46,140 nt of DNA from Dehalococcoidia bacterium (GTDB lineage Bacteria > Chloroflexota > Dehalococcoidia > GIF9 > AB-539-J10): positions 1 to 46,140 of the forward strand of contig JAUWHW010000034.1 of NCBI GenBank assembly GCA_030605665.1, written 5' to 3'. A program made the position numbers and the translations under genes. A model generated the notes under the pieces. It was not told the origin of the DNA and did no database searches. It saw only the letters and a program-made list of their open reading frames with translations. Shown in pieces: positions 14,891 to 23,917 of this stretch (positions are counted from its first letter, which is position 1; the number at the start of each line of letters is the position of its first letter).

Positions 14891-15766
14891 TTAAGCAAGC
14901 TCAGTAGCTGCTAATAATTCAAGAGTATGCTTCCATCCCATAGGCATAATATGAACTCCCTGGCAAAGACTCTTTATTCCCTTAATCAATTCAACGCTAA
15001 TTTGGATACTTGTTTTAACCCTTTCTTCCTTTTTTGCTTCTGCCATCATTTTGATATATTTCTCAGGAACAGAAATCCCTGCAATATGTTCATTCATATA
15101 TTTAGCCATCCCCGCAGACTTTAATGGTATTATTCCTCCTAATATTGGGACCTGGAATTTCTCAGCTTCTTTCATAAATTTCTCAAATGTTTCTAAATCG
15201 TAGATAGCTTGAGTTTGGAAAAATTTTGCTCCTGCTCTGATCTTTTTTCCCATCTTAATCAGCTGTAATTCCATTGGGTCATATCCAGGATTCACCACTG
15301 CTCCAAGGCAAAACTCTGGCTTCCCATCCAGTTCATTTCCCTTCATATCTTTTCCTTCCGTTAAGGTGGAAGCAACTTTCAAGAGACTTACAGAATCCAA
15401 ATCAAATACTGGCTTTGCCTCTGGATGGTCACCCAATGTCACGTAGTCTCCAGTTAAGACCAAAACGTTTCTTATACCTAAGACATAGGCACTTAAGAGG
15501 TCTGATTGAAGAGCAATTCCATTTCTATCCCTGCAAGTTATTTGAAAAATTGGCTCTAAACCCCTTTGTGCTAAAAGATGACAAACCGGCAAAGAACCAA
15601 GCCTCATTACTGAACTTTGCATATCAGTGACATTAAATCCATCTACTTTCCCTCTTAAAGGTTCAGCCTCCTCTTCTAAGACCTCAGCAATATTTACTCC
15701 CTTTATAGGTGCTACTTCGCAAGTAATAAGAAATTTACCACCTTCTAATTTTTCAGAAAAATTCAT
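14891..15766 (-). CDS. metF: Methylenetetrahydrofolate reductase, MetF subunit
   Basis: 291 residues, a flavin-binding TIM barrel reducing 5,10-methylene-THF to 5-methyl-THF. Recognisable motifs are ITCEVAPIKG near the start with the catalytic Glu, VTDMQSSVMRLGSL, ITCRDRNGIALQSDLL and VLVLTGDY. It overlaps metV by four bases and is the last gene of the folate cluster. With MetV and the RnfC2-like protein it should form an acetogen-type MTHFR complex, where RnfC2 feeds NADH electrons. Reaction direction in this organism is not determined. Confidence 0.93.
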   Translation of the reverse strand: MNFSEKLEGGKFLITCEVAPIKGVNIAEVLEEEAEPLRGKVDGFNVTDMQSSVMRLGSLPVCHLLAQRGLEPIFQITCRDRNGIALQSDLLSAYVLGIRNVLVLTGDYVTLGDHPEAKPVFDLDSVSLLKVASTLTEGKDMKGNELDGKPEFCLGAVVNPGYDPMELQLIKMGKKIRAGAKFFQTQAIYDLETFEKFMKEAEKFQVPILGGIIPLKSAGMAKYMNEHIAGISVPEKYIKMMAEAKKEERVKTSIQISVELIKGIKSLCQGVHIMPMGWKHTLELLAATELA

Positions 15767-16401
15767 TTCACCCCCTCCTTCTGAGAAAGGTATTCTGTAA
15801 TATTTTTGCTATAATCCCGCGGCGGCAAAACTTTCGTTAACGTGTCCAATTTACCTAATTTTTCTAATCTCTTGTAAATCAAAACCCAGGCACAATCAGC
15901 TTCTGGATCCACCTCGCACTTCCCATCCTTAGTTCCACCGCAAGGACCATTTAACAATCCTTTGGGGCAATTGGTAATAGGACAAATCCCGGCAGTGTAG
16001 TTTAAATAGCACTGACCACACTGATTACAATTAAAATTTCGAGCACTAAGCCCCTGAAAACCATTCAAATAAAGGGTATCGCAGCCTGTATAAACAAGTT
16101 TACCTTCCAATAATGCAGAGACGACCTGAGTTCCTACACCACAGGAAAAGACTAAAACTAGTTCTGCACCCTCTATTTCTTTGGAATATTCTCCAATATA
16201 TGCTTTGACAAATTCCCTGTTACACAAATAATCCAGGATTACTCTTCCGGTAATTTCCTCTTTCAAACCATCTACAAATCTAGCTACTTCCTCTTTAGGG
16301 AAATAAAGCTCTTTGCAGCCAAGACATCCAAAGATAAAAAGTCTTTTCCCGGAGATTTTTGCCAGTACCTCCTCCTCAGGCTTTAATTGAGTTACGAGCA
16401 T
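15763..16401 (-). CDS. metV: MetV, iron-sulfur/zinc subunit of methylene-THF reductase
   Basis: 212 residues of the MTHFR C-terminal-like family. Cys motifs are CLGCKEL near the N-terminus, CNQCGQCYLN and GICPITNCPKGLLNGPCGG followed by GKCEVDPEADCAW. These bind an Fe-S cluster and zinc in characterised MetV proteins and are needed for MetF activity. The start at 16401 has AGGAG six bases upstream and lies inside the end of the upstream gene (26-bp overlap). A second MetV-like domain is fused to the upstream protein. Confidence 0.9.
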   Translation of the reverse strand: MLVTQLKPEEEVLAKISGKRLFIFGCLGCKELYFPKEEVARFVDGLKEEITGRVILDYLCNREFVKAYIGEYSKEIEGAELVLVFSCGVGTQVVSALLEGKLVYTGCDTLYLNGFQGLSARNFNCNQCGQCYLNYTAGICPITNCPKGLLNGPCGGTKDGKCEVDPEADCAWVLIYKRLEKLGKLDTLTKVLPPRDYSKNITEYLSQKEGVK

Positions 16402-18394
16402 ATTCCTTCTCCTGTTTAATAAAACCTAAAATAGAAATCTTTGAGGAACAGACAACCTCGCAGCACCCGCACTCTATACAATTTTCCACCTTGAATTTAA
16501 CTGCTTTTTCCAATTCACCTTTTTTACCATAAAAAGCATAATAAAAAGGATATAAACTCATAGGGCAGGCTTCTACACAACGACCGCATCTTATACAATC
16601 CCTTTCCTCAGAAACTTCCACAATAGGCTTCTCTAAAATAGTAAGACCAGTCATTCCCTTAATCACACCTGAATCCAAGCTCAATTGAGAGATTCCCATT
16701 ATTGGACCACCTGCTTTTAATTCATATTTATTCAGAAGTTCTTCCTCTCCCATACAATAGTGGACGATATCCCTAAACGAGGTGCCCAGCTTAACAAGAT
16801 AATTTCCTGGTTTGCTTAAGCTTTCTCCAGAGACAGTCATAGCTCTTTGAATTAAGGGGATACCTTCTATTACTGCTTGGTAAATAGCAAAAATTGTACT
16901 GACATTTAAAACCACTACCCCGACGTCTAAGGGTAATCCTTTTTCGGGAACGTCTCTATTCAAAATCCTTTTTATCAATACTTTTTCTGCGCCTTGCGGA
17001 TATTTAGTCTTTAAACTAAGTATTTCGATATTTGAAGGCTCATTAAGTAAATTACTCAAACTTGCTACAGCTTCAGGTTTATTATCTTCAACTGCTATAA
17101 AGACTTTATTAACCTGTAAAATTTTCTGGACTATTTTTATTCCGGTGAGTATCCCTCCAGGATGTTCAATCATAATTCTGTTATCACTGTTCAAATAAGG
17201 CTCACACTCGCAACCATTTACAATTAAGGAATCTATTTTTTTAGGTGGAGAAAGTTTTACATGCGTGGGAAACATTGCTCCACCAAGCCCCACGATTCCC
17301 TTTTCTTTTATTATTTGCAATAAGTTTTCCCTGGATAAACTCTCAAAATCTTTACGAGGTTGAATTGAGGAATCTAACTGATTTTCCATATCGTTTTTTA
17401 TTATTATGGCTGGTTCTTTTCCATTAAGCGCTGGATGAATTCGTTCTTCAATAGATATTACTTTTCCACTTATGCTGGAATGAATGGGGACAGAGACGAA
17501 CCCATCAGCTTCTCCAATCTTTTGACCTACCTTTACCTTATCTCCCACTTTAACCAAAGGCTTAGCTCTTTTACCAGTATGTTGAGAAAGGAAAATAGCT
17601 GCTACTTCTGATTCTGGAAAGCTCTCCAGTCTCTTATCTTTAGTCTGTTCCTTTTCCTCTGAAGGATGCAGCCCTCCATAGAAACCCTCGCTTCTTAAAT
17701 TTTGATTTTGCAATGATAAAGCTTTCCTAAGTTTCAGAGAGGGCTTAGAGTAATCTCTTATTTGAACAGATTCTAAGGTTAGCTTTCTTCCCTGTTTTTC
17801 AAATCGCTCGTAAATTTTCCCCCATACACAATCAATATTGTGATTTACCTCGCATTTTCCGTTTTTTGCTCCTCCACAAGGACCATTTAATAGCCCTTTA
17901 GGACAATTTACAATGGGACATATTCCACCAGTTAAATTCAAATAGCACTGGTCACAGCCAGCACATTTCTCTCTTTCCAAAGAAACACCATGATAGGCAA
18001 CTCCACTGGTAGGATTTTCTTTTTGCATAGAATCAGCTAAGGCATAAACAGGCTTCCCCTCCAAAAGCTGCGCCACGAATTGAACTCCTATCCCACAGGA
18101 AATCACTCCCACACCATCGCAATCAGAAAGGTCTAAGCTTAAGAGCTCCTTGCTAGATAAAAAATCATTGCATAAGAAATCAACCCCTATCTGCCCAGCA
18201 ATTTTCCCAGCCTCTTCTCCTAAAATTTTCAAAAGCTTATTATGTTCCTCTTCTTTATCTTCCCTCTCAAATCTTTTGTAGCATTTATTACAGTAAACGA
18301 TAAATATCCGAGCTACCGTACCAAAAATTTCCTGAATTTCCTCCCCAGGTTTTAACTTAAATTTAGTGTAGTCAATTAAATTTGTTTCGTTCAT
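16376..18394 (-). CDS. rnfC2: RnfC2-like NADH-oxidising subunit with N-terminal MetV-like domain
   Basis: 672 residues. Residues about 30-215 are a MetV-like domain (CAGCDQCYLN, GICPIVNCPKGLLNGPCGG, GKCEVNHNIDCVWG). Residues about 260-330 are a barrel-sandwich RnfC N-terminus (KPLVKVGDKVKVGQKIGEA). Then comes the Complex1_51K-like NADH/FMN domain with GLGGAMFPTHVKLSPP, an SLBB-like stretch, and two 4Fe-4S motifs, CIRCGRCVEACP and CIECGCCEVVCSS. In Acetobacterium woodii a MetF-MetV-RnfC2 complex oxidises NADH to reduce methylene-THF, so the same role is likely. The last Cys motif has Ser where Pro is usual (CSSKIS). Confidence 0.88.
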   Translation of the reverse strand: MNETNLIDYTKFKLKPGEEIQEIFGTVARIFIVYCNKCYKRFEREDKEEEHNKLLKILGEEAGKIAGQIGVDFLCNDFLSSKELLSLDLSDCDGVGVISCGIGVQFVAQLLEGKPVYALADSMQKENPTSGVAYHGVSLEREKCAGCDQCYLNLTGGICPIVNCPKGLLNGPCGGAKNGKCEVNHNIDCVWGKIYERFEKQGRKLTLESVQIRDYSKPSLKLRKALSLQNQNLRSEGFYGGLHPSEEKEQTKDKRLESFPESEVAAIFLSQHTGKRAKPLVKVGDKVKVGQKIGEADGFVSVPIHSSISGKVISIEERIHPALNGKEPAIIIKNDMENQLDSSIQPRKDFESLSRENLLQIIKEKGIVGLGGAMFPTHVKLSPPKKIDSLIVNGCECEPYLNSDNRIMIEHPGGILTGIKIVQKILQVNKVFIAVEDNKPEAVASLSNLLNEPSNIEILSLKTKYPQGAEKVLIKRILNRDVPEKGLPLDVGVVVLNVSTIFAIYQAVIEGIPLIQRAMTVSGESLSKPGNYLVKLGTSFRDIVHYCMGEEELLNKYELKAGGPIMGISQLSLDSGVIKGMTGLTILEKPIVEVSEERDCIRCGRCVEACPMSLYPFYYAFYGKKGELEKAVKFKVENCIECGCCEVVCSSKISILGFIKQEKEYARNSIKA

Positions 18395-18413
18395 TTAATA
18401 CTCCCGAACTCAA

Positions 18414-19100
18414 CTATTTACCCTCTCTGTAACTCTCTGCCAAGTTTTTATCATAGGGAGCTTGTCTATCCTGGCATCTTTCCCGCGGGCATAACTGACA
18501 ACTATAAAACTTGACTTCTGTAGGGAAATATATTCCAGATTCGGATTTTCTTGGAATCATTAATAAACTCTCGGTCAACTTAACTCCAATCAAATCTTCG
18601 ACATCGCTGAAGATTGAAAACAGTTGTTTTTGTTGTGTTATGGACCAATCCTTTAAACTTCCACCTCCTGGGCTCATACTTGATATTTGTCCAAGTTTAT
18701 ATTCTCTCTTTAAGTAATCTTCGAGATATTGTCCAACTAAACTTAAGGCTACATTTCCTATCTCATCCAAGCAGTATTGTTTCAACAAGTTGTCAAATGA
18801 AGCAGCTCTATCCTCTAATTCCTTTCCAATTGTTACAATGAACGGGAAAACTCTACCTATCTTATCTAAATTAACCCTGAGGACTCGGCTAGTAAACCTT
18901 ATACCACCAATATCTACCGTATCCTCATTTTTATTATCAACGTATGAAACTTCATAAATAACTTTAGGATGAATTACAGAATTAGCAATCTCAACCAATT
19001 CTTGAACCACATTTAAGTATCCTCTTTTTTCATCTAGATGTAATCTTTTCAGCACCTCTTCAGAATCCAAATGAATTGGAATGTTATCTAATACTTCCAT
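18414..19100 (-). CDS. Corrinoid methionine synthase activation-domain-like protein
   Basis: 228 residues resembling the B12-dependent methionine synthase reactivation domain as a stand-alone protein: FTSRVLRVNLDKIGRVFPFI, LDEIGNVALSLVGQYLED, SSMSPGGGSLKDWSITQQKQ (with the substrate-binding SPGGGS stretch) and a C-terminal CQLCPRERCQDR Cys cluster. Such proteins occur in acetogen folate clusters and may reactivate oxidised cobalamin in a methyltransferase. Activity is inferred. It sits between folD and the RnfC2-like gene, with 2-19 bp spacing, as one operon. Confidence 0.8.
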   Translation of the reverse strand: MEVLDNIPIHLDSEEVLKRLHLDEKRGYLNVVQELVEIANSVIHPKVIYEVSYVDNKNEDTVDIGGIRFTSRVLRVNLDKIGRVFPFIVTIGKELEDRAASFDNLLKQYCLDEIGNVALSLVGQYLEDYLKREYKLGQISSMSPGGGSLKDWSITQQKQLFSIFSDVEDLIGVKLTESLLMIPRKSESGIYFPTEVKFYSCQLCPRERCQDRQAPYDKNLAESYREGK

Positions 19101-19102
19101 GT

Positions 19103-19987
19103 TTATGATTGAATATGGTGCATTATCTTTGCTGCTTTAATAGTGTTGTACAAGAGCATAGTAATCGTCATGGGACCCACACCACCAGGCACAGGTGTAA
19201 TTGCCTCGGCCTTTTCCTTGACACCTTCAAAGTCTATATCGCCTACTAATCTCCTTTTCGTCTTATAGGTAGGGTCTTCTATGTAGTTAGCACCAAAATC
19301 TACCGCTATCACGCCTTCCTTAACCATGTCTGCGCTAATAAACTTCGGCTTATTTACTGAAACAACCAATATATCCGCTCGACGAGTATAATCAGACAAA
19401 CTTGGAGTGGAAGGATGACAAAGTGTCACATTTGCTCCTACATCTTCTTGAACCAAAATAGAGGCTAGCGGCTTCCCCACCAAGTTGTCCACATTCACAA
19501 TCACCACATTCTTCTCCTTAAAGTTATTGTAACCATATCGAATGAGCATCTCATAAATACCACTGGGTGTTGCAGGAAGAAATGCCTCTTGACCTAGCCA
19601 AGCTTTGCCTACATTCATAGGGTGAAATCCATCCACATCCTTATCAGGCGAGATGGAGGTCAAAGCTTTACTTTCAATTATATGTTCAGGAAGAGGAAGT
19701 TGAATGAAAATGCCATGAATTTCACCATCCAAGTTGAGTCTATCAATTTCCTTAAGCAAGTGTTCCTCTGTTGTATTTTCAGGTAACCTTACTACCTCCG
19801 AGCGGATGCCTAACTCTTCACCCGCCTTTTCTTTAAGTCGAATATAAGTAATTGAACCTTGGTCCTCACCAACGAGAATACCAGCAAGTCCAGGAATTAT
19901 TCCTTTTTCCTTAAGACTTCTTACCTTCTGCTTAAGTTCATCCCTTATTTCAATTGATATTTTTCTTCCATCAAGTATCTTAGCCAT
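19103..19987 (-). CDS. folD: FolD paralog 2, methylene-THF cyclohydrolase-type with altered nucleotide site
   Basis: 294 residues. The catalytic Tyr48…Lys52 pair (SITYIRLKEK) is intact, as are QLPLP (96-100), DVDGFHPMNVGK and TPVPGGVGPMTITML. The nucleotide-binding loop that normally reads GRSNIVGKP is NVDNLVGKP (165-173): the Gly, Arg and Ser used for NADP are all replaced, CHSxT is CHPST and DVGxN is DFGAN. This suggests a cyclohydrolase that has lost or changed dehydrogenase activity. It is adjacent to the upstream folD, with no gap to speak of (TAA/ATG region at 19987-19988). Confidence 0.88.
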   Translation of the reverse strand: MAKILDGRKISIEIRDELKQKVRSLKEKGIIPGLAGILVGEDQGSITYIRLKEKAGEELGIRSEVVRLPENTTEEHLLKEIDRLNLDGEIHGIFIQLPLPEHIIESKALTSISPDKDVDGFHPMNVGKAWLGQEAFLPATPSGIYEMLIRYGYNNFKEKNVVIVNVDNLVGKPLASILVQEDVGANVTLCHPSTPSLSDYTRRADILVVSVNKPKFISADMVKEGVIAVDFGANYIEDPTYKTKRRLVGDIDFEGVKEKAEAITPVPGGVGPMTITMLLYNTIKAAKIMHHIQS

Positions 19988-20863
19988 TTACGTATTGTAC
20001 CTTTCAGCAGCTTTAATAGTATTAGCCATCAACATTGCTGTGGTCACTGGACCAGTGCCCCCAGGCACAGGGGTTATTGCCCCTGCCTTCTCCTTCACTG
20101 CCTCAAAATCAACATCTCCCACTAACTTGAATTTCCCTGTGGCCGGATCCTCTATTTGGTTCACCCCCACATCAATCACTATGGCGCCTTCTTTCACCAT
20201 ATCCGCTGTGATTGCTTTAGCTTTCCCTATAGCAGCAACCAGAATATCGGCTTGCCTGGTGATCGAGGGGAGGTCTTTGGTTCCGGTATGACAAACAGTT
20301 ACAGTAGCGTTAGCCCTCTTATGCTTTTGCACCAGAATACCCATTAGCGGTTTCCCTACAATATTGCTCCGGCCGCAGATAACCACGTGTTTTCCTTCAG
20401 GGCTATGCCCACTGCAAACCAATAGCTCTTGAACTCCATAAGGAGTTGAGGGGAGGAAGGTTTCCTCCCCTAAAAGTAATTTCCCTGTATTTACTGGGTT
20501 GGTCCCGTCAACATCTTTATCGGGTGATACGGCGCTTTCTGCTTTAAGAGTATTGAGGTGTTTGGGCAAAGGCAGTTGAAGGATAATGCCATGGAATTTA
20601 GGATTCTTATTAAGTTCCTCAATCTTCCTTTCAAATTCCTCTTGAGCAATATTTTTAGGCAGCTCAACTGTCTCCATAAGTATGCCTACCTTCTCACATC
20701 CCCTGGCGATGCTACGAAGGTAAGATAAAGAGGCAGGATCTTCTCCTACCAAAACTGCTGCAAGTCCTGGAACTATGCCCTTCTCCTTAAGTTTGCCTGT
20801 CCTTTGTTTTAGCTCCTCCTGGATTTCAGCAGCTATTTTCCTGCCATCAATGATTTCCGCCAT
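19988..20863 (-). CDS. folD: FolD paralog 1, methylene-THF dehydrogenase-type lacking catalytic Lys
   Basis: 291 residues. The nucleotide-binding loop GRSNIVGKP (164-172) is canonical for NADP(H), and QLPLP, DVDGTNPVNTGK and TPVPGGTGPVTTAML are present. However, the catalytic motif Y-x-x-x-K is YLRSI (48-52): Ile replaces the Lys required for cyclohydrolase activity (E. coli Lys54). From mutants of that residue in other FolD proteins, the enzyme would be expected to keep the dehydrogenase but not the cyclohydrolase. It precedes its paralog, which keeps the Lys, so the pair may split the two steps. Confidence 0.9.
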   Translation of the reverse strand: MAEIIDGRKIAAEIQEELKQRTGKLKEKGIVPGLAAVLVGEDPASLSYLRSIARGCEKVGILMETVELPKNIAQEEFERKIEELNKNPKFHGIILQLPLPKHLNTLKAESAVSPDKDVDGTNPVNTGKLLLGEETFLPSTPYGVQELLVCSGHSPEGKHVVICGRSNIVGKPLMGILVQKHKRANATVTVCHTGTKDLPSITRQADILVAAIGKAKAITADMVKEGAIVIDVGVNQIEDPATGKFKLVGDVDFEAVKEKAGAITPVPGGTGPVTTAMLMANTIKAAERYNT

Positions 20864-20908
20864 TCTGTCTTCCTCCTTTTTAAAACAACCCCTTCTACCC
20901 CTACCCCC

Positions 20909-20971
20909 GAGATCGCTTCGTCGCTGACCCTTTCGCTTCGCTCAGGGCTTCGGCTCACCCTGGCAATGACA
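20909..20971. repeat. Dispersed repeat, copy between fhs and folD
   Basis: Contains CTTTCGCTTCGCTCAGGGCT and TCGGCTCACCCTGGCAATGAC, related to the copies at 6613-6760 and 26105-26259. Confidence 0.6.
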
Positions 20972-20986
20972 AGAGGGATCCCCTTA

Positions 20987-22723
20987 CTAGAAAAGCCCTT
21001 TTATCTTTCCTGTCTCCAAATCGACATCAACATCAACAAAAGCAGGTCTACTGGGAAGGCCGGGCATGGTCAACATGGCACCACAGACGGGGTAGAAGAA
21101 GCCAGCCCCTACCGAAGCTCGGATGTCACGAACAGGAAGCATGTAATTTTTAGGCACACCAAGCCAGTTGGGGTCGTGGGAAAGCGAGAGATGGGTCTTA
21201 GCCATGTTGACAGTCATCCAACGAAAGCCAAGGTCCTCAAAGAGTTGGATCTTTCGCAAGGCCACCGCTGAGAAATCAACACCATTGGCCAGATGAACTT
21301 TTGTTGCTACAGTCCGTATCTTATCCGCCACCGGCATATCGTCGGGGAAGGTGAATTTCATTTCTGAGGGAGTCTCTAGAGCTTTGAGCACCACATCGGC
21401 CAGTTCCATTGCTCCTTCTCCTCCTTCAGCCCAGGCCTCAGATAGAGCTACACCATCAGCGCCGGCTTCAATAGCCTTCTGGCGCACAAGTTCAACTTCT
21501 TTATCGGTATCGCTGACGAATCGGTTAATGGCCACAATGGCTTTAACACCATGCTCTTTTACGATCGCAATATTCCGCGCTAGGTTCTCGCAGCCTTTCT
21601 CTAGGGCGGGAAGGTTTTCTGTCTCCGCTGCCTCTTTCACCCGGGAATAAGGCACTCCAGGGCGGAGGTGAAAGGCGCCACCATGTTGCTTTAGGGCTCG
21701 GACAGTAGCCACAATTATAGCGGCATCGAGCTTCACCCCGCTCTGGCGGCAACCGACATCAACGAGCTTAGTGAACCCACAATCCACACCGAAGCCGCTC
21801 TCGGTAACCACTAGGTCGGCGAGCTTAAGAGCGACCATATTGGCCAGGTTAGAGTTATTCCCATGAGCTACATTGGCGAAGGGAAAACCATGACAAATCA
21901 TCGGGTGCCCCTCGGTAGACTGAGTAAGATTAGGCTTTATAGCATCAATAAGAAGAGCTGTCATTGCACCAGCGACTTGAAGCTCTTCAGCAGTTACCGC
22001 CTTATTATCATAAGTATAGCCTATAACAACCCTCCTAAGTCGCTCCCTAAGGTCCTTAAGCCCAGTAGTCAGGGCGATAATTGCCGCCGTTTCCGTAGCC
22101 ACTGTGATGTCAAAGCCAGTGCGCCTTGGGTAGCCCCCGACCGTCTTCCCACCAAGACCTACCACTACCTCCCGCAAAGCGCGGGAATTTAAATCCTGGC
22201 AATAACTCCAGGTGATGTTCTCCGGGTCAATGCGGAGTTTGTTTCCATGGAAGATATGAGCATCAATGGCTGCAGCGCAGAGGTTATGAGCTGATTCACA
22301 GGCATGGATGTCGCCGGTGAAGTTCAGGTTTATGTTCTCCATAGGAAGTGCCTGTGAGTAACCGCCCCCACAAGCCCCTCCCTTTATCCCAAAGGTAGGC
22401 CCCTTGGAGGGCTCACGGTAGGTGTTTATTACTCTTATTCCCTTCAGGGCCAGTGCTTGACCCAGGCCAAAGGCAGTCACTGTCTTGCCCTCTCCTAAAG
22501 GGGTGGGGGTGATAGCAGTTACGGTGACAAACTTAGCATTGGGAAAGTCCCTAGTCCTCTCTAGCACCTTGGCATAATCAATTTTGGCCATATATTTGCC
22601 ATAGGGCTCAAGCTCTTCATCTAATATCCCGGCACCCTTGGCTACCTCAGTGATGGGTTTAAGCTCAGCTTCCTGAGCAATTTCAATATCTGAGGGTACT
22701 GGCCATCTCTTTTTTACTGGCAT
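20987..22723 (-). CDS. fhs: Formate-tetrahydrofolate ligase
   Basis: 578 residues, slightly longer than most (about 555-560). The ATP-binding motif TPTPLGEGKTVTAFGLGQAL lies near residue 71; FGIKGGACGGGYSQ and the FTGDIHA region are typical. It makes 10-formyl-THF from formate and ATP, the entry into the methyl branch. It is the first gene of the cluster and likely of the operon, with an 81-bp repeat-bearing gap to folD. Start: ATG at 22723 after AAAGGAGGT. Confidence 0.95.
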   Translation of the reverse strand: MPVKKRWPVPSDIEIAQEAELKPITEVAKGAGILDEELEPYGKYMAKIDYAKVLERTRDFPNAKFVTVTAITPTPLGEGKTVTAFGLGQALALKGIRVINTYREPSKGPTFGIKGGACGGGYSQALPMENINLNFTGDIHACESAHNLCAAAIDAHIFHGNKLRIDPENITWSYCQDLNSRALREVVVGLGGKTVGGYPRRTGFDITVATETAAIIALTTGLKDLRERLRRVVIGYTYDNKAVTAEELQVAGAMTALLIDAIKPNLTQSTEGHPMICHGFPFANVAHGNNSNLANMVALKLADLVVTESGFGVDCGFTKLVDVGCRQSGVKLDAAIIVATVRALKQHGGAFHLRPGVPYSRVKEAAETENLPALEKGCENLARNIAIVKEHGVKAIVAINRFVSDTDKEVELVRQKAIEAGADGVALSEAWAEGGEGAMELADVVLKALETPSEMKFTFPDDMPVADKIRTVATKVHLANGVDFSAVALRKIQLFEDLGFRWMTVNMAKTHLSLSHDPNWLGVPKNYMLPVRDIRASVGAGFFYPVCGAMLTMPGLPSRPAFVDVDVDLETGKIKGLF

Positions 22724-22897
22724 CTTTAAAACCTCCTTTACTTTGAATATAGCTACTAAAAAGCTCTCTTCGATATTAAAAGGAAGTAGTATACCCTGTA
22801 GAAGAAAAGACCGTCAAGGATTTCAGCAATGTAGATTTTTTGGCCTTTGGATTGGCAAATAGTTTTGACATATGGGACATAATGTTAAAATGGATAT

Positions 22898-23878
22898 ATG
22901 CCAGCAAATTTACCGCCACAATACCTTGAAGCTGAGAAAAGGTATAGATTGGCAAAGGACCCAGAGGAAAAAATTGAGGCTTTGCAAGCGATGCTTGCCA
23001 TTATGCCTAAACATAAGGGCACTGACAAGCTTCATGCCGGGCTAAGGCGGAAGATTGCCAGATTGTCGCAAGAAGCGGAAAAGAAATACGCCACAGCCAG
23101 GAAAGCTGGCTTCTATATTCGAAAGGAAGGCGCTGGTCAGGTAATACTAGTGGGCCCAACTAATGTAGGGAAATCGCAGCTATTAGCAGCAGTTACTGAG
23201 GCATCTCCCGGGATAGCTCCATATCCTTTTACCACTCAAACGCCTACCCCGGGAATGATGAAGTTCGAGAATATTCAGATTCAATTAATTGACACACCAC
23301 CTATAGGACGTAGAAATGTGCGGATATTGTTAGCTAACACCCTTAGAAGTGCTGACCTTATTGCTATTGTGGTAGACCTGGGAATCGAAGCAATAAGCCA
23401 GGTAGAGACTACTCTACAGGGATTAGGAGAGGCAAGGATAGAGCCTGTGACAAATAACGCCCCAGAAGCAACTCCAGGGAGCTATCAAAAGAAAATGTTG
23501 ATTATTGGCAATAAGTATGACCTGGAAAGTTCAAGCGGTAACTGGTTAAAACTAAATTCGCAATATAATGCCTTATTTCCTATGGTTTCGGTGTCTGCCA
23601 GAGAAGAAACTGGTTTAGAGGAATTGAAGGAAGCGATTTACAAGACTTTGGACATTCTCCGTGTTTATACTAAAACCCCGGGGAGCAAAGCTGAGCTATC
23701 TGAGCCTGTAATTTTAAAGAGGGGCAGCACTGTGCAGGATGCTGCCGAATCTATTCACAAGGATTTTAGAGATAAATTAAAATATACCATGGTTTGGGGC
23801 TCAGGGAAGTTTGACGGCCAAAAGGTGAGTAGAGAACATATACTTCGTGATGGCGATATAGTTGAGTTTCATGTGTAG
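22898..23878 (+). CDS. TGS-domain GTPase (Obg/DRG-like)
   Basis: 326 residues. All G motifs are visible: GPTNVGKSQ (G1, about residue 86), the conserved Thr region PFTTQTPTPGMM (G2), DTPP (G3), NKYD (G4) and SAREETG (G5). A C-terminal TGS domain ends TMVWGSGKFDGQKV…RDGDIVEFHV. The N-terminal 80 residues are a helical, charged extension. DRG/Obg relatives act in ribosome or tRNA biology, and a similar role is inferred. It diverges from fhs. No clear Shine-Dalgarno is visible. Confidence 0.85.
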   Translation: MPANLPPQYLEAEKRYRLAKDPEEKIEALQAMLAIMPKHKGTDKLHAGLRRKIARLSQEAEKKYATARKAGFYIRKEGAGQVILVGPTNVGKSQLLAAVTEASPGIAPYPFTTQTPTPGMMKFENIQIQLIDTPPIGRRNVRILLANTLRSADLIAIVVDLGIEAISQVETTLQGLGEARIEPVTNNAPEATPGSYQKKMLIIGNKYDLESSSGNWLKLNSQYNALFPMVSVSAREETGLEELKEAIYKTLDILRVYTKTPGSKAELSEPVILKRGSTVQDAAESIHKDFRDKLKYTMVWGSGKFDGQKVSREHILRDGDIVEFHV

Positions 23879-23917
23879 CTTGACCTTCTTATCCCAGGCG
23901 CTGCGGTGAAATAAAGT

